64,000 bases of DNA from Flavobacterium panici (lineage in GTDB: Bacteria > Bacteroidota > Bacteroidia > Flavobacteriales > Flavobacteriaceae): assembly GCF_903819335.1 (NCBI RefSeq), contig NZ_CAIJDE010000064.1, positions 75,009-139,008 of the forward strand, read 5' to 3'. Shown here piece by piece: positions 42,820 through 51,853 of this stretch. Both the position numbers and the translations under genes were made by a program. The first letter of the stretch is position 1. Each line of letters opens with the position of its first letter. The notes below the pieces were generated by a model. That model was given only the letters and a program-made list of their open reading frames with translations, had not been told where the DNA came from and ran no database searches.

Positions 42820-44024
42820 TGAATAAGAATATAAAAATATACATTTCTGTTCTGGTTTTTATTTTTATCTTAATTCTGGTTTCAGATTATGACAAACCAA
42901 AACCTATTGACTGGCGTCCAACTTATTCTGTCAATGACAAAATTCCTTTTGGGTTATATGTTTTTGATAAAGAAATTGGCGGTATTTTAAAAAAGCAAAA
43001 AATCCAAAGAATTTCAACTGTAACGCCTTATGAATTTTTAGATTCAAAATACGATGAAGATTCATTAGTCGAAACTTATTCTGTAAAAGGAACTTTTGTT
43101 AATATTTCTGTACAGAATAATATTGACGATCAGTCGATGAAAGAGATTATGTATTTCGTTTCACACGGAAATAATGCCTTTTTAAGTATGGCAAATTTCC
43201 CAAAACCTTTATTGGATAGTTTGAAGTTTGAATATACTTCAAATTTCCGTCCAACAGATAGTTCATTAGTCTGGATGGCAAATAAAAAACTGAGTCGAAA
43301 AGCATACAAATCAACAGGCGATATTGCCGATTATTTTTCTAAGATTGACACTTTAAACACCATTGTTTTAGGTTATCAGGGAAATCCAAAAAAGAAGAAA
43401 AACATAAATTTTATAAAAGTTCCTTATAAAAACGGAAATTTCTTTCTGCACATACATCCCGTTGCTTTTACAAATTATAATCTGCTCAAAAAGGATCGTT
43501 ATCAATATGCTGAAAATGTGCTTTCTTATATTCCAAAAGGAGATGTTTTTTGGTACACAAAATTGCAGACAGATGAAAATATTTCCGGGTCGCCGCTTCG
43601 ATATATATATAGTCAGCCGGCCTTAGCATGGGCTTTCTATTTATTCCTGATCGGCATGTTGATTTTTATGATATTTAATGCCAAAAGAAAACAGAGAATT
43701 GTTCCTATTTTGCAGCCATTATCAAATTTGACAATTGATTTTACCAAAACAATTGGTAATTTGTACTATCAGGAAGGAGATCACAAGAATATAATTGATA
43801 AAAAAATCATTTATTTCTTAGAAAGAATCAGAACTGAATATTTAATCGACACCACAAAACTGGATGACGAGTTTGTTAAAAAACTGCATCATAAAACAGG
43901 TAAAGACGAAAAAGATATTCAGGAACTGGTATTTTTAATTAACGAACACCGAAATAGTTATCATGACAGTATTGAACAGGATTTAATCCGAATTAATAAT
44001 GCAATCGAAAAAATCATACATTAA
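42819..44024 (+). CDS. DUF4350 domain-containing membrane protein
   Basis: A 401-residue protein with an N-terminal span (residues 5-22), a large periplasmic domain (~25-265; the DUF4350 fold resembles a glutamine-amidotransferase-like core), a second span (~273-292, LAWAFYLFLIGMLIFMIF) and a cytoplasmic helical tail. Its start is coupled to the DUF4129 stop. Role in the MoxR system unknown. Confidence 0.85.
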   Translation: MNKNIKIYISVLVFIFILILVSDYDKPKPIDWRPTYSVNDKIPFGLYVFDKEIGGILKKQKIQRISTVTPYEFLDSKYDEDSLVETYSVKGTFVNISVQNNIDDQSMKEIMYFVSHGNNAFLSMANFPKPLLDSLKFEYTSNFRPTDSSLVWMANKKLSRKAYKSTGDIADYFSKIDTLNTIVLGYQGNPKKKKNINFIKVPYKNGNFFLHIHPVAFTNYNLLKKDRYQYAENVLSYIPKGDVFWYTKLQTDENISGSPLRYIYSQPALAWAFYLFLIGMLIFMIFNAKRKQRIVPILQPLSNLTIDFTKTIGNLYYQEGDHKNIIDKKIIYFLERIRTEYLIDTTKLDDEFVKKLHHKTGKDEKDIQELVFLINEHRNSYHDSIEQDLIRINNAIEKIIH

Positions 44025-44130
44025 AAATATTTGTGAAGATTTAAAATTAAAGAGTTAAAAAAAATCTTTTTTAATCCTAATAATCTGTGGCAAAAAAAAT
44101 AAAACAAACGAATTAAAAAACACACCAAAC

Positions 44131-45144
44131 ATGGACGATATTAATACACCAGAAACAGAAATCACAAATGAAAATGTGAATTTTGAAACCAGAATAAATT
44201 TAGCACCGCTTTTAGAGCATGTAAACGCCATTAAAAAAGAAATCGAAACTGTAATTGTGGGACAGCATAAAATGGTTGACCAGCTTTTGGTTGCTATTTT
44301 ATCAAACGGTCACGTTTTACTGGAAGGTGTTCCCGGAGTTGCCAAAACAATTACAGCAAAGTTATTAGCAAAAACATTAAACATTGATTTTAGCCGAATT
44401 CAGTTTACACCGGATTTAATGCCATCTGATATTTTAGGAACTTCTATTTTCAATTTAAAAAGTTCAGAATTTGAATTCAAAAAAGGACCAATCTTTTCTA
44501 ATTTAATTTTAATTGACGAGATCAACCGTGCGCCTGCAAAAACTCAGGCCGCTCTTTTTGAAGTTATGGAAGAACGTCAAATTACAATTGACGGTTCCGG
44601 ATATAAATTAGAAACTCCGTTTTTGGTAATTGCAACGCAAAACCCAATTGAGCAGGAAGGAACTTACCGTTTGCCGGAAGCACAATTAGACCGTTTCTTG
44701 TTCAAAATCACGATCGATTATCCAAAATTAAACGAAGAAATCCTGATTATTCAGAGAGAGCATTTATTGCAGGATCACGGAAAATTAGAAGCTATCCAAA
44801 CACTTCTTTCTTCTGCAGAAATAAACCAGTATCAGGCTTTAGTTAAACAAATTAGAGTTGAACAAAACTTATTAGAATATATTGCAAGAATCGTAGTAAA
44901 CACAAGAGAAAATGCCTTTTTATATTTAGGAGCTTCGCCTCGTGCATCGATTGCAATTTTGAACGCTTCAAAAGGTTTCGCTGCCATTCGCGGACGTGAT
45001 TTTGTTACTCCGGAAGATATTAAAGAAGCTGCAATTCCAGTTTTACAGCACCGTGTTATCGTTGCTCCGGAACGTGAAATGGAAGGAATTACAAGTTCTG
45101 AAATTATCAAACAAATTATCGAAACTGTAGAGATTCCTAGATAG
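44131..45144 (+). CDS. MoxR family AAA+ ATPase
   Basis: A 337-residue AAA+ chaperone-like ATPase. Walker A is GVPGVAKT (66-73), with the Ala in place of the central Gly that is usual for MoxR; Walker B is LILIDEINRAP (Asp129-Glu130); sensor 1 is ATQNPIEQEGTYRLPEAQLD; the C-terminal lid follows. It is thought to help assembly or activation of partners, here probably the DUF58 and membrane proteins of the same operon. A 106-base AT-rich spacer separates it from the preceding gene. Confidence 0.95.
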   Translation: MDDINTPETEITNENVNFETRINLAPLLEHVNAIKKEIETVIVGQHKMVDQLLVAILSNGHVLLEGVPGVAKTITAKLLAKTLNIDFSRIQFTPDLMPSDILGTSIFNLKSSEFEFKKGPIFSNLILIDEINRAPAKTQAALFEVMEERQITIDGSGYKLETPFLVIATQNPIEQEGTYRLPEAQLDRFLFKITIDYPKLNEEILIIQREHLLQDHGKLEAIQTLLSSAEINQYQALVKQIRVEQNLLEYIARIVVNTRENAFLYLGASPRASIAILNASKGFAAIRGRDFVTPEDIKEAAIPVLQHRVIVAPEREMEGITSSEIIKQIIETVEIPR

Positions 45145-45153
45145 TTCTCTGTT

Positions 45154-45241
45154 CCTGAGAGGTTTTCAAAACCTCGTAGGTATTAATTATATTATTTATT
45201 CTAAGTCAAAAACACCTACAAGGTTTTAAAAACCTTGCAGG
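45154..45241. repeat. Inverted pair of GGTTTT-AAAACC elements inside the MoxR operon
   Basis: Two related 28-base elements in opposite orientation (45154-45181 and 45214-45241). Each carries its own small palindrome: GAGGTTTT/AAAACCTC (45159-45175) and AAGGTTTT/AAAACCTT (45220-45236). They align with about four mismatches. A third partial copy, AAACCTTGCAGG, is at 48299-48310. Unlike most repeats here, this one separates two genes of one operon. Confidence 0.75.
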
Positions 45242-45278
45242 AGAACTTGAAACTTAAAACCTGAAACTATAAAAAACA

Positions 45279-46610
45279 GTGAAGTTTATAAAAAGTCTAT
45301 ATCTCAATAATTTCTTCTTCTATGTGCTTTTGGGCATTATAGCATTATTTGTCTGCGCTTTTATTTTTCCAAATTTGTATAACGCAGTTTGGTTTATTAT
45401 TTTGGTTTTGATCACTTTTTTAGGCTTGGATATTTTAATATTATATCTGGCAAAAACAGGAATTGAAGCAGAAAGAATTACACCCGAAAAGCTTTCAAAT
45501 GGAGATTTAAACCCAATAAACATCAAAATCAGAAATCATTATACTTTTCCAATTTTAGTCAGGATAATTGATGAAATTCCGTTTCAATTTCAGGTTCGTA
45601 ATTTTAAAATTGCAAAAAGAGTAAAAGCGTCTGAAGAAAAAGAAATCGGATATGATCTTCGTCCAACCGAACGCGGCGAATATCATTTTGGTTATTTAAA
45701 CATTTACGTTTCTTCGCCATTAAGATTGATTTCAAGAAGATTTTCTTTTGCAAAAGATCAAATGGTGCCAACTTATCCGTCTTATATTCAATTAAGAAAA
45801 TACGATTTAATAGCATTTTCGAATAATCTGTATCAATACGGAATCAAGAAAATCCGCCGAATTGGTCATACCATGGAATTTGAACAAATCAAAGAATATG
45901 TTCAGGGCGATGATCTTCGAACTTTAAACTGGAAAGCTACAGCAAAGAAAAATGCTTTGATGGTGAATCAGTTTCAGGACGAAAAATCACAGTCTGTTTA
46001 TTTGGCAATTGACAAAGGGCGCGTTATGCAAATGCCTTTTGATGGATTAAGTTTACTGGATTATGCTATAAATTCGACTTTGGTTTTATCAAATGTAATT
46101 TTGAAAAAACAGGATAAGGCTGGAATTTTTGCTTTTTCTAAAAAAGTAGAAAACAGAGTTTTTGCAGAAAGAAGAGGTTCGCAGATGCAAAAAATCCTTG
46201 AAACTTTATACAACATCAAAACCGACTTTTTCGAAAGCGATTACAGCCGATTATATGTTGATATCAAGAAAAACATCAACCAAAGAAGTTTGATTATTCT
46301 GTATACAAATTTCGAAACCATGGACGGCTTACATCGTCAGCTGCCCTATTTAAAAGGAATTGCAAAAAGTCATTTACTGGTTGTTGTCTTTTTTCAGAAT
46401 ACGGAACTAAACGCTATTATCAATAAAAAAACAGATACAATTCAGGAAGTTTACGATAAAGTAATTGCTGAAAAATTCATGTTTGAAAAACGTCTTATCG
46501 CAAACGAACTAAAGAAATACGGAATCCACTCGGTTTTAACACAGCCTGAGAATTTGACTTTGGATGCTATTAATAAGTATTTAGAGATTAAGGCTAGGGG
46601 GATTTTGTAG
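45279..46610 (+). CDS. DUF58 domain-containing protein
   Basis: A 443-residue protein starting with GTG at 45279; this start puts two membrane spans at the N-terminus (residues ~8-30 and ~33-53), as usual. A beta-rich region follows and then the DUF58 block GDDLRTLNWKATAKKNALMVNQF, with a von Willebrand-A-like fold (YLAIDKG, SQMQKILETLYNI). The family is the routine partner of MoxR ATPases. Last gene of the operon. Confidence 0.92.
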   Translation: MKFIKSLYLNNFFFYVLLGIIALFVCAFIFPNLYNAVWFIILVLITFLGLDILILYLAKTGIEAERITPEKLSNGDLNPINIKIRNHYTFPILVRIIDEIPFQFQVRNFKIAKRVKASEEKEIGYDLRPTERGEYHFGYLNIYVSSPLRLISRRFSFAKDQMVPTYPSYIQLRKYDLIAFSNNLYQYGIKKIRRIGHTMEFEQIKEYVQGDDLRTLNWKATAKKNALMVNQFQDEKSQSVYLAIDKGRVMQMPFDGLSLLDYAINSTLVLSNVILKKQDKAGIFAFSKKVENRVFAERRGSQMQKILETLYNIKTDFFESDYSRLYVDIKKNINQRSLIILYTNFETMDGLHRQLPYLKGIAKSHLLVVVFFQNTELNAIINKKTDTIQEVYDKVIAEKFMFEKRLIANELKKYGIHSVLTQPENLTLDAINKYLEIKARGIL

Positions 46611-46665
46611 AAGTTGTGAAATGTAGTTTGTAAAAAGTAAGATGATTACAGAAAAACATTGATTT

Positions 46666-46968
46666 ATGAATGAGCTCGAATCTCACATTTTCACGTACAT
46701 TGTTCAATTTCGCGGAGGAACATATTGCACTCAAGTTATATCTGAAAACATAGAAAATTCAATTATCAAATGGCTTGAAAAAATAAAAGAAGAAAAAAAC
46801 GAAATACAATATTTAGGAACTAAAACGCTTGAAAATTTAGAATTTCAAATACTTAATCAAATGGATTTTCCAACTAAACTTAACAGATTAAACAACGTTT
46901 GGTTTCTGCAATTTAGTTCTAAATCAGGATCTTTTTTTATAAATATTGTAAAGACTTCTAATACTTAA
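46666..46968 (+). CDS. Small hypothetical protein
   Basis: A 100-residue protein with no signal peptide or membrane span. Alternating strands and one helix (IENSIIKWLEKIKEEKNEI) suggest a small alpha/beta fold. I do not recognise the family. It begins 55 bases after the DUF58 gene and has no clear promoter of its own, so it may be a trailing member of that operon. The base composition is like its neighbours and the frame has good codon texture, so it is probably real. Confidence 0.55.
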   Translation: MNELESHIFTYIVQFRGGTYCTQVISENIENSIIKWLEKIKEEKNEIQYLGTKTLENLEFQILNQMDFPTKLNRLNNVWFLQFSSKSGSFFINIVKTSNT

Positions 46969-47108
46969 AAGCATTATTAAAATTTAAGCTTTAGAAATAG
47001 AACCATTTTATTCTCTGTTAATTAATGGTTATATTTAAAAATATGAATTAAGTTGATTTGAATTATTGATTAGTTTTGGATATCAAATAACTTCTAAATC
47101 ATTAAAAA

Positions 47109-48194
47109 ATGAAAAAAGCAATTCTAATTGTATTCATTTTAACCAGCCTATTTTGTTCTGCACAAAAAACAGAAAACATTATAATCATAACTACTGACGG
47201 TTTTAGATGGCAGGAAGTTTTTAAAGGATTAGATCCGGCAATTGCCAATGATAAAAAATTCAATCAGGGAGACAGTACTTATATTTATAAAAAATATTCT
47301 GCTTCAGATTTTGCAGGATCACGTCAAAAAATCATGCCTTTTTTCTGGACAGAAATTGCTTCGAAAGGGCAAATTTATGGAAATCGCGATCTTGGAAGTA
47401 AAGTAGATGTTTCAAATCCGTATTGGTTTAGTTATCCTGGATATAGCGAAATCATGACTGGAAATGTTGATGTTCAGATAAATTCTAACGGTTACAAACC
47501 CAATCCAAACGTAAATGTTCTGGAATTCCTGAATAAACAATCTAAACTAAAAGGGAAAGTTGCTGCTTTTGGTGCATGGGATGCTTTTGACCGAATTTTA
47601 AATGAAGAAAGAAGCGGTTTTCCGGTAATTTCTGCTTTTGATAATGTGGGCGGAAACAAACCTACAGCCTCTCAAAAACTATTAAACGAAATGCGAAATA
47701 ATTCGTTTAAACCTTTTCACGAAGATGAATGTCTTGATGTTTTTACACATTATGAGGCAATGGACGAACTTAAAACAAAGAAACCAAAAGTATTATATAT
47801 CTCTTACGGCGAAACCGACGAATGGGCGCATCATGGTCATTACAAATCGTATTTAGATGCGGTTAATCAGGTAGATAAATGGATTAAAGAAATTTGGGAT
47901 TTTGTACAAAATGATCCGCAGTACAAAAACAAAACAACTATATTTATAACCGTTGATCACGGCCGCGGCGACAAAATAAAATCACAATGGACAGATCACG
48001 GAGCTGATGTTGAAGGTGCATCACAAATTTGGTTCGCCGCAATGGGACCTGAAATTACTCCAAAAGGCGAAATCAAAACAGATTCTCAATTCTACCAAAA
48101 ACAATTCGCCCAGACTTTTGCCAAAATCATGGGATATAATTTCACCACAGATCATCCTGTTGAAACTGAAGTTAAAGAACTTTTTGACAAATAG
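47109..48194 (+). CDS. Secreted alkaline-phosphatase-superfamily phosphodiesterase/phosphatase
   Basis: A 361-residue exported protein (signal peptide ends FCSAQ at ~19). The superfamily metal sites are visible: ITTDGFRW (Asp and nucleophile-region residues), GETDEWAHHGHY (Asp/His ligands) and TVDHGRGD plus WTDHG (Asp-His and His ligands). The nucleophile position is not certain, because the Thr/Ser after DGFRWQEVF differs between subfamilies. It resembles type I phosphodiesterase/nucleotide pyrophosphatase (PF01663) proteins. Substrate unknown; followed by a CACGAATT-type hairpin. Confidence 0.8.
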   Translation: MKKAILIVFILTSLFCSAQKTENIIIITTDGFRWQEVFKGLDPAIANDKKFNQGDSTYIYKKYSASDFAGSRQKIMPFFWTEIASKGQIYGNRDLGSKVDVSNPYWFSYPGYSEIMTGNVDVQINSNGYKPNPNVNVLEFLNKQSKLKGKVAAFGAWDAFDRILNEERSGFPVISAFDNVGGNKPTASQKLLNEMRNNSFKPFHEDECLDVFTHYEAMDELKTKKPKVLYISYGETDEWAHHGHYKSYLDAVNQVDKWIKEIWDFVQNDPQYKNKTTIFITVDHGRGDKIKSQWTDHGADVEGASQIWFAAMGPEITPKGEIKTDSQFYQKQFAQTFAKIMGYNFTTDHPVETEVKELFDK

Positions 48195-48202
48195 TTTTTT
48201 TT

Positions 48203-48279
48203 CACGAATTACGCGAATTTTCACTAATTTATTTTGATTGAACTCAATTATAATTCGTGAAAATTCGTGTAATTCGTGG
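48203..48279 (+). repeat. CACGAATT-family inverted repeat, probable terminator
   Basis: A 27-base arm beginning CACGAATTACGCGAATTTTC (48203-48229) faces its complement (about 48252-48278) with two mismatches. Located 8 bases after the phosphodiesterase stop. Confidence 0.75.
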
Positions 48280-48325
48280 CGAAAACTATAAATATTCAAA
48301 ACCTTGCAGGAAGAAAAAAACTCTG

Positions 48326-48333
48326 TACCTTTG
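48326..48333 (+). promoter_or_regulatory. -7 promoter box of the RNA methyltransferase gene
   Basis: TACCTTTG is an exact TAnnTTTG match. A TTG (48304-48306) lies 19 bases upstream in the right place for a -33 element, and it is part of the AAACCTTGCAGG dispersed repeat. The start codon is 30 bases downstream. Confidence 0.6.
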
Positions 48334-48362
48334 AGCCTTTGCAACTTTGAGACTCAAAAAAA

Positions 48363-49151
48363 ATGAAACAAATAACTTCAGTTCAAAATCCGTTTATAAA
48401 ATCGCTTGCTTTATTACAGGAAAAAGCAAAAGCCAGAAAACAAACCGGAACATTTTTAATTGAAGGGCAACGCGAAATTTCATTAGCCATAAAAGGCGGT
48501 TACGAAATTGAAACTGTTTTATTTTTACCCGATTTAGTGACCGAAAACCAAATCAATAAACTAGTTTCTTCATCGGTTCAGTTAATCGAAATCAACAAAG
48601 AAGTTTACCAAAAGCTAGCTTATCGCGATACAACCGAAGGTATCTTGGCTGTAGCCAAAACCAAATCTCTAAAATTATCCGATTTAAAATTATCTGATAA
48701 TCCATTAATTTTAGTGGCCGAATCTCTGGAAAAACCCGGAAATGTCGGCGCCGTTTTACGTACCGCAGATGCCGCAAATCTTGATGCCGTTTTAATTGCA
48801 GACCCAAAAAGCGATTTATACAATCCGAATATTGTGCGTTCCAGCGTTGGCTGTTTGTTTACCAACCAAATCGCAACCGGAACAACCGAAGAAATTATTG
48901 CTTTTTTAAAAGAAAAAAAGATCAGTTTTTACTCGGCAACTTTACAAAATTCAACTTCCTATCATACCCAAAACTTCACTACTCCAACCGCTTTGGTTGT
49001 TGGTACAGAAGCGACAGGCTTAACGCAAAAATGGCGTGACGAAGCAACGCAAAACATTATTATCCCAATGCAGGGCGAAATCGACAGCATGAATGTTTCT
49101 GTCGCTGCCGCTATTTTAATTTTTGAAGCAAAAAGACAAAGAGGGTTTTAG
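48363..49151 (+). CDS. TrmH/SpoU family RNA 2'-O-methyltransferase
   Basis: A 262-residue SPOUT methyltransferase. An N-terminal substrate-binding domain (FLIEGQREISLAI) precedes the knotted catalytic domain with its three motifs: ESLEKPGNVGAVLRTADA (Asn and Arg of motif 1), ALVVGTEATGL (motif 2) and IPMQGEIDSMNVSVAAAIL (motif 3). It methylates a ribose in rRNA or tRNA; the target is not determinable. The stop codon lies within a 7-base tandem repeat. Confidence 0.93.
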   Translation: MKQITSVQNPFIKSLALLQEKAKARKQTGTFLIEGQREISLAIKGGYEIETVLFLPDLVTENQINKLVSSSVQLIEINKEVYQKLAYRDTTEGILAVAKTKSLKLSDLKLSDNPLILVAESLEKPGNVGAVLRTADAANLDAVLIADPKSDLYNPNIVRSSVGCLFTNQIATGTTEEIIAFLKEKKISFYSATLQNSTSYHTQNFTTPTALVVGTEATGLTQKWRDEATQNIIIPMQGEIDSMNVSVAAAILIFEAKRQRGF

Positions 49152-49204
49152 ATTTTAGATTTTAGATTTTAGATTTTAGATTTTAGATTTTAGATTTTAG
49201 ATTT
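49146..49204 (+). repeat. Tandem heptanucleotide array, ATTTTAG x 8.4
   Basis: 59 bases with exact 7-base periodicity, starting inside the last codons of the methyltransferase gene (its TAG stop is part of the first unit). Slippage would not alter the protein upstream of the stop. Confidence 0.9.
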
Positions 49205-49234
49205 ATAAAAAATCGCTTTGCTCTTTTTTATTGG

Positions 49235-49290
49235 GATTTGGAATTTAAAAAATTGGAATTTATTTTCTGTCAGGCTGAGCGAAGTCGAAG
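49235..49290 (+). repeat. Composite dispersed repeat: GGAATTT module plus TGAGCGAAGTCGAAG module
   Basis: GGATTTGGAATTT and TTGGAATTTA (49235-49262) are followed after a few bases by TGTCAGGCTGAGCGAAGTCG...(49268-49290). The same two modules in the same order, inverted relative to the plus strand, occur inside the DegT gene (37031-37102). Confidence 0.75.
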
Positions 49291-49397
49291 CCCTTTTTTT
49301 ATTCAAAAAATCTAAAATCTTAACTCTAAAATCAACAATCCATTCCCTTGCGTATGTTCTAAGTTATTCTTATTTTTAGTACTTGAACTATGCCGTT

Positions 49398-51620
49398 ATG
49401 ATAGAAATAGATATTGAAAAAGAAAACAAAGCAATTACGCACGAATACAAGGAATTACTGCGAATTAGTTACCAGACTTTAACACCTGCCGACAAAAAAT
49501 TAATTCGTAAAGCTTTTGATGTTGCTGTTGATGCTCACAAAGAACAAAGACGCAAATCTGGCGAAGCGTATATCTTTCATCCTATTGCAGTTGCGAAAAT
49601 TGTTGCCTCAGAAATTGGTCTGGGAGCGACCTCTATTGCCGCGGCTTTATTACACGATGTTGTCGAAGATACTCCCATAACTGTTGAAGATATTGAGCGT
49701 TTATTTAATCCAAAAGTAGCGCAGCTTGTTGAAGGTTTAACTAAGATTTCGTTAGTTCAAAAAGATTTAAATGCATCCATGCAGGCGGAGAATTTCCGCA
49801 AAATGATTCTGACTTTGAACGATGACGTGCGTGTAATTTTGATAAAATTAGCCGATCGTCTTCATAATATGCAGACCATGGATTCAATGGCAGAATATAA
49901 ACAGACGAAAATTGCTTCTGAAACGCTTTATATTTATGCTCCTCTCGCCCATCGTTTGGGACTTTACAATATCAAAACCAAACTGGAAGATTTGGGATTA
50001 AAATATACAGAACCTGCTGTATACGAAGATATTGTAAGCAAAATTAGAGAAACTAAGGAAGAACAGGATGCTTACATCAAAGATATCTCTGATGTTTTAA
50101 AGAAATCTCTTGATGCTGAAAATATAGATTATATTATAAAAGGCCGTCCGAAATCTATTTATTCGATCCGCCGTAAAATGCGCGCGCAAAACGTGAGTTT
50201 TGATGAAGTGTACGATAAATTTGCGCTTAGAATCGTTTATAAATCAGATCCGCATGATGAAAAATTCATCGCCTGGAAAATATATTCCATCGTAACTGAT
50301 CATTACAGACCGAGCCCAAGCCGTTTGCGTGACTGGATTTCATCTCCAAAATCAACTGGATATGAAGCACTTCACATAACTGTTATGGGACCAAAAGGCC
50401 GCTGGGTTGAAGTTCAGGTTCGAAGCGAGCGTATGGATGAAATTGCAGAAAAAGGTTATGCAGCACATTACAAATATAAAAATGGCGCAAGTGAAGAAAG
50501 CGGTTTAGATGTCTGGCTGAATTTACTTCGTGAAGCTTTAGAAAATCCGGAGACAAATGCGGTAGATTTTGTGGAAGATTTCAAAATGAATTTATATTCA
50601 AAAGAAATTTTCATTTTTACCCCAAAAGGAGAAATAAAATCATTGCCAAAAGGCGCAACTTCGTTGGATTTTGCTTTTAGTATTCACTCAGAAATTGGAA
50701 TTAAAACAAGAGGAACCCGCGTAAACGGGCGTCTTGTGCCTTTAAACCACGAATTAAAAAGCGGTGATCAGGTTGAAGTTATTACATCGGCAAACCAAAA
50801 ACCTACGGTAAACTGGTTGGAATATGTAACCACTTCAAGAGCAAAAAATAAGATCAAAAACGTTCTTAACGAGAACACGAAAAAAATTGGCGAGGAAGGA
50901 AAAGAATTACTCACCCGAAAACTTAAACATTTAAAAATTACGCTTAACGAACAAGTTACAAACGAGTTAGTTAACTTTTTTAAACTAAAAACCAGTTTAG
51001 ATTTATTTTACCGCGTTGGAATTGGTGCTATCGAAAATCAGCAGTTAAAAGATTACGCAGCACAAAAAGGAAATACGTTCATCAATTTCTTTAAAAATAA
51101 AATTAAAAGAAATAAAGACAACACCGCTGCCGAAGATATCCACAAACCAGTCATTAGCAGTAATTACGACATGCTGGTTTTTGGAACTGAGCATGATAAA
51201 CTGGATTATAAACTTTCGCAATGCTGTAACCCAATTCCGGGTGACGATGTTTTTGGTTTCGTTACGATAAACGAAGGAATTAAAGTGCATAAAAAAGATT
51301 GTCCAAATGCTATTGGAATGCAGTCTAATTATGCATACAGAATCATGAGTGCCAAATGGATAGATTCTTCTCAAGAAGAATTTAAAGCCATTATCAATAT
51401 TACCGGAATGGACGTTTTAGGACTTACAAATCAATTAACGCGAGTAATTTCAAACAATATGAGCGTTAATATTCAGAGTATTTCGTTGAGTACGGATGCG
51501 GGAATTTTTCACGGACAAATCGCGGTAATTGTTCAAAACAATACCATTTTGAAAAAAATGATCAATGCCATTAAAAAAATTGACGGCGTTGATAAAGTTA
51601 CCAGAGAATATAGAACCTAA
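49398..51620 (+). CDS. Bifunctional (p)ppGpp synthetase/hydrolase (Rel/SpoT)
   Basis: About 740 residues. The hydrolase HD domain is intact (His61 in IFHPIAVA, HDVVED at 86-91). The synthetase domain has RPKSIYSIRRKM, RLRDWISSPKSTGYEALH and VEVQVRSERMDEIAEKGYAAH; the RxRD-type loop fits bifunctional rather than synthetase-only enzymes. A TGS domain (EIFIFTPKGEIKSLPKGATS), the conserved CCNPIPGDDV region and a C-terminal ACT domain follow. It sets alarmone levels during starvation. ATG 49398 is preferred over the TTG at 49383. Confidence 0.95.
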   Translation: MIEIDIEKENKAITHEYKELLRISYQTLTPADKKLIRKAFDVAVDAHKEQRRKSGEAYIFHPIAVAKIVASEIGLGATSIAAALLHDVVEDTPITVEDIERLFNPKVAQLVEGLTKISLVQKDLNASMQAENFRKMILTLNDDVRVILIKLADRLHNMQTMDSMAEYKQTKIASETLYIYAPLAHRLGLYNIKTKLEDLGLKYTEPAVYEDIVSKIRETKEEQDAYIKDISDVLKKSLDAENIDYIIKGRPKSIYSIRRKMRAQNVSFDEVYDKFALRIVYKSDPHDEKFIAWKIYSIVTDHYRPSPSRLRDWISSPKSTGYEALHITVMGPKGRWVEVQVRSERMDEIAEKGYAAHYKYKNGASEESGLDVWLNLLREALENPETNAVDFVEDFKMNLYSKEIFIFTPKGEIKSLPKGATSLDFAFSIHSEIGIKTRGTRVNGRLVPLNHELKSGDQVEVITSANQKPTVNWLEYVTTSRAKNKIKNVLNENTKKIGEEGKELLTRKLKHLKITLNEQVTNELVNFFKLKTSLDLFYRVGIGAIENQQLKDYAAQKGNTFINFFKNKIKRNKDNTAAEDIHKPVISSNYDMLVFGTEHDKLDYKLSQCCNPIPGDDVFGFVTINEGIKVHKKDCPNAIGMQSNYAYRIMSAKWIDSSQEEFKAIINITGMDVLGLTNQLTRVISNNMSVNIQSISLSTDAGIFHGQIAVIVQNNTILKKMINAIKKIDGVDKVTREYRT

Positions 51621-51661
51621 TTTATATTTAAAAAATATTAGGCATGATTAATAAAAAACCA

Positions 51662-51809
51662 TTTAACACATAGAAACATAGATTTATTATAATCAATTTA
51701 TAATGTTAAAGGTAAAATAAATGACACATCATTTACACATAGCTATGTTTGTTTATACAAGTGAAACGCCTTTGCAGACAAAGAAAAACTATGCTTCTAT
51801 GTGTTTAAA
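51662..51809. repeat. Inverted pair of the AACACATAGAAACATA repeat
   Basis: TTTAACACATAGAAACATAG (51662-51681) and an inverted near-complement, CTATGCTTCTATGTGTTTAA (51789-51808), flank about 107 bases. A single further copy is at 32972-32990. No gene in the 233-bp gap. Confidence 0.75.
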
Positions 51810-51853
51810 TAATTTAAACTCAAAGCGTCAAAACAAGAACCAAATCATTGTTT

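Noticed and set aside
49146..49204. CRISPR-like array
   Set aside because: It is a pure 7-base tandem repeat with no spacers and no cas genes nearby.
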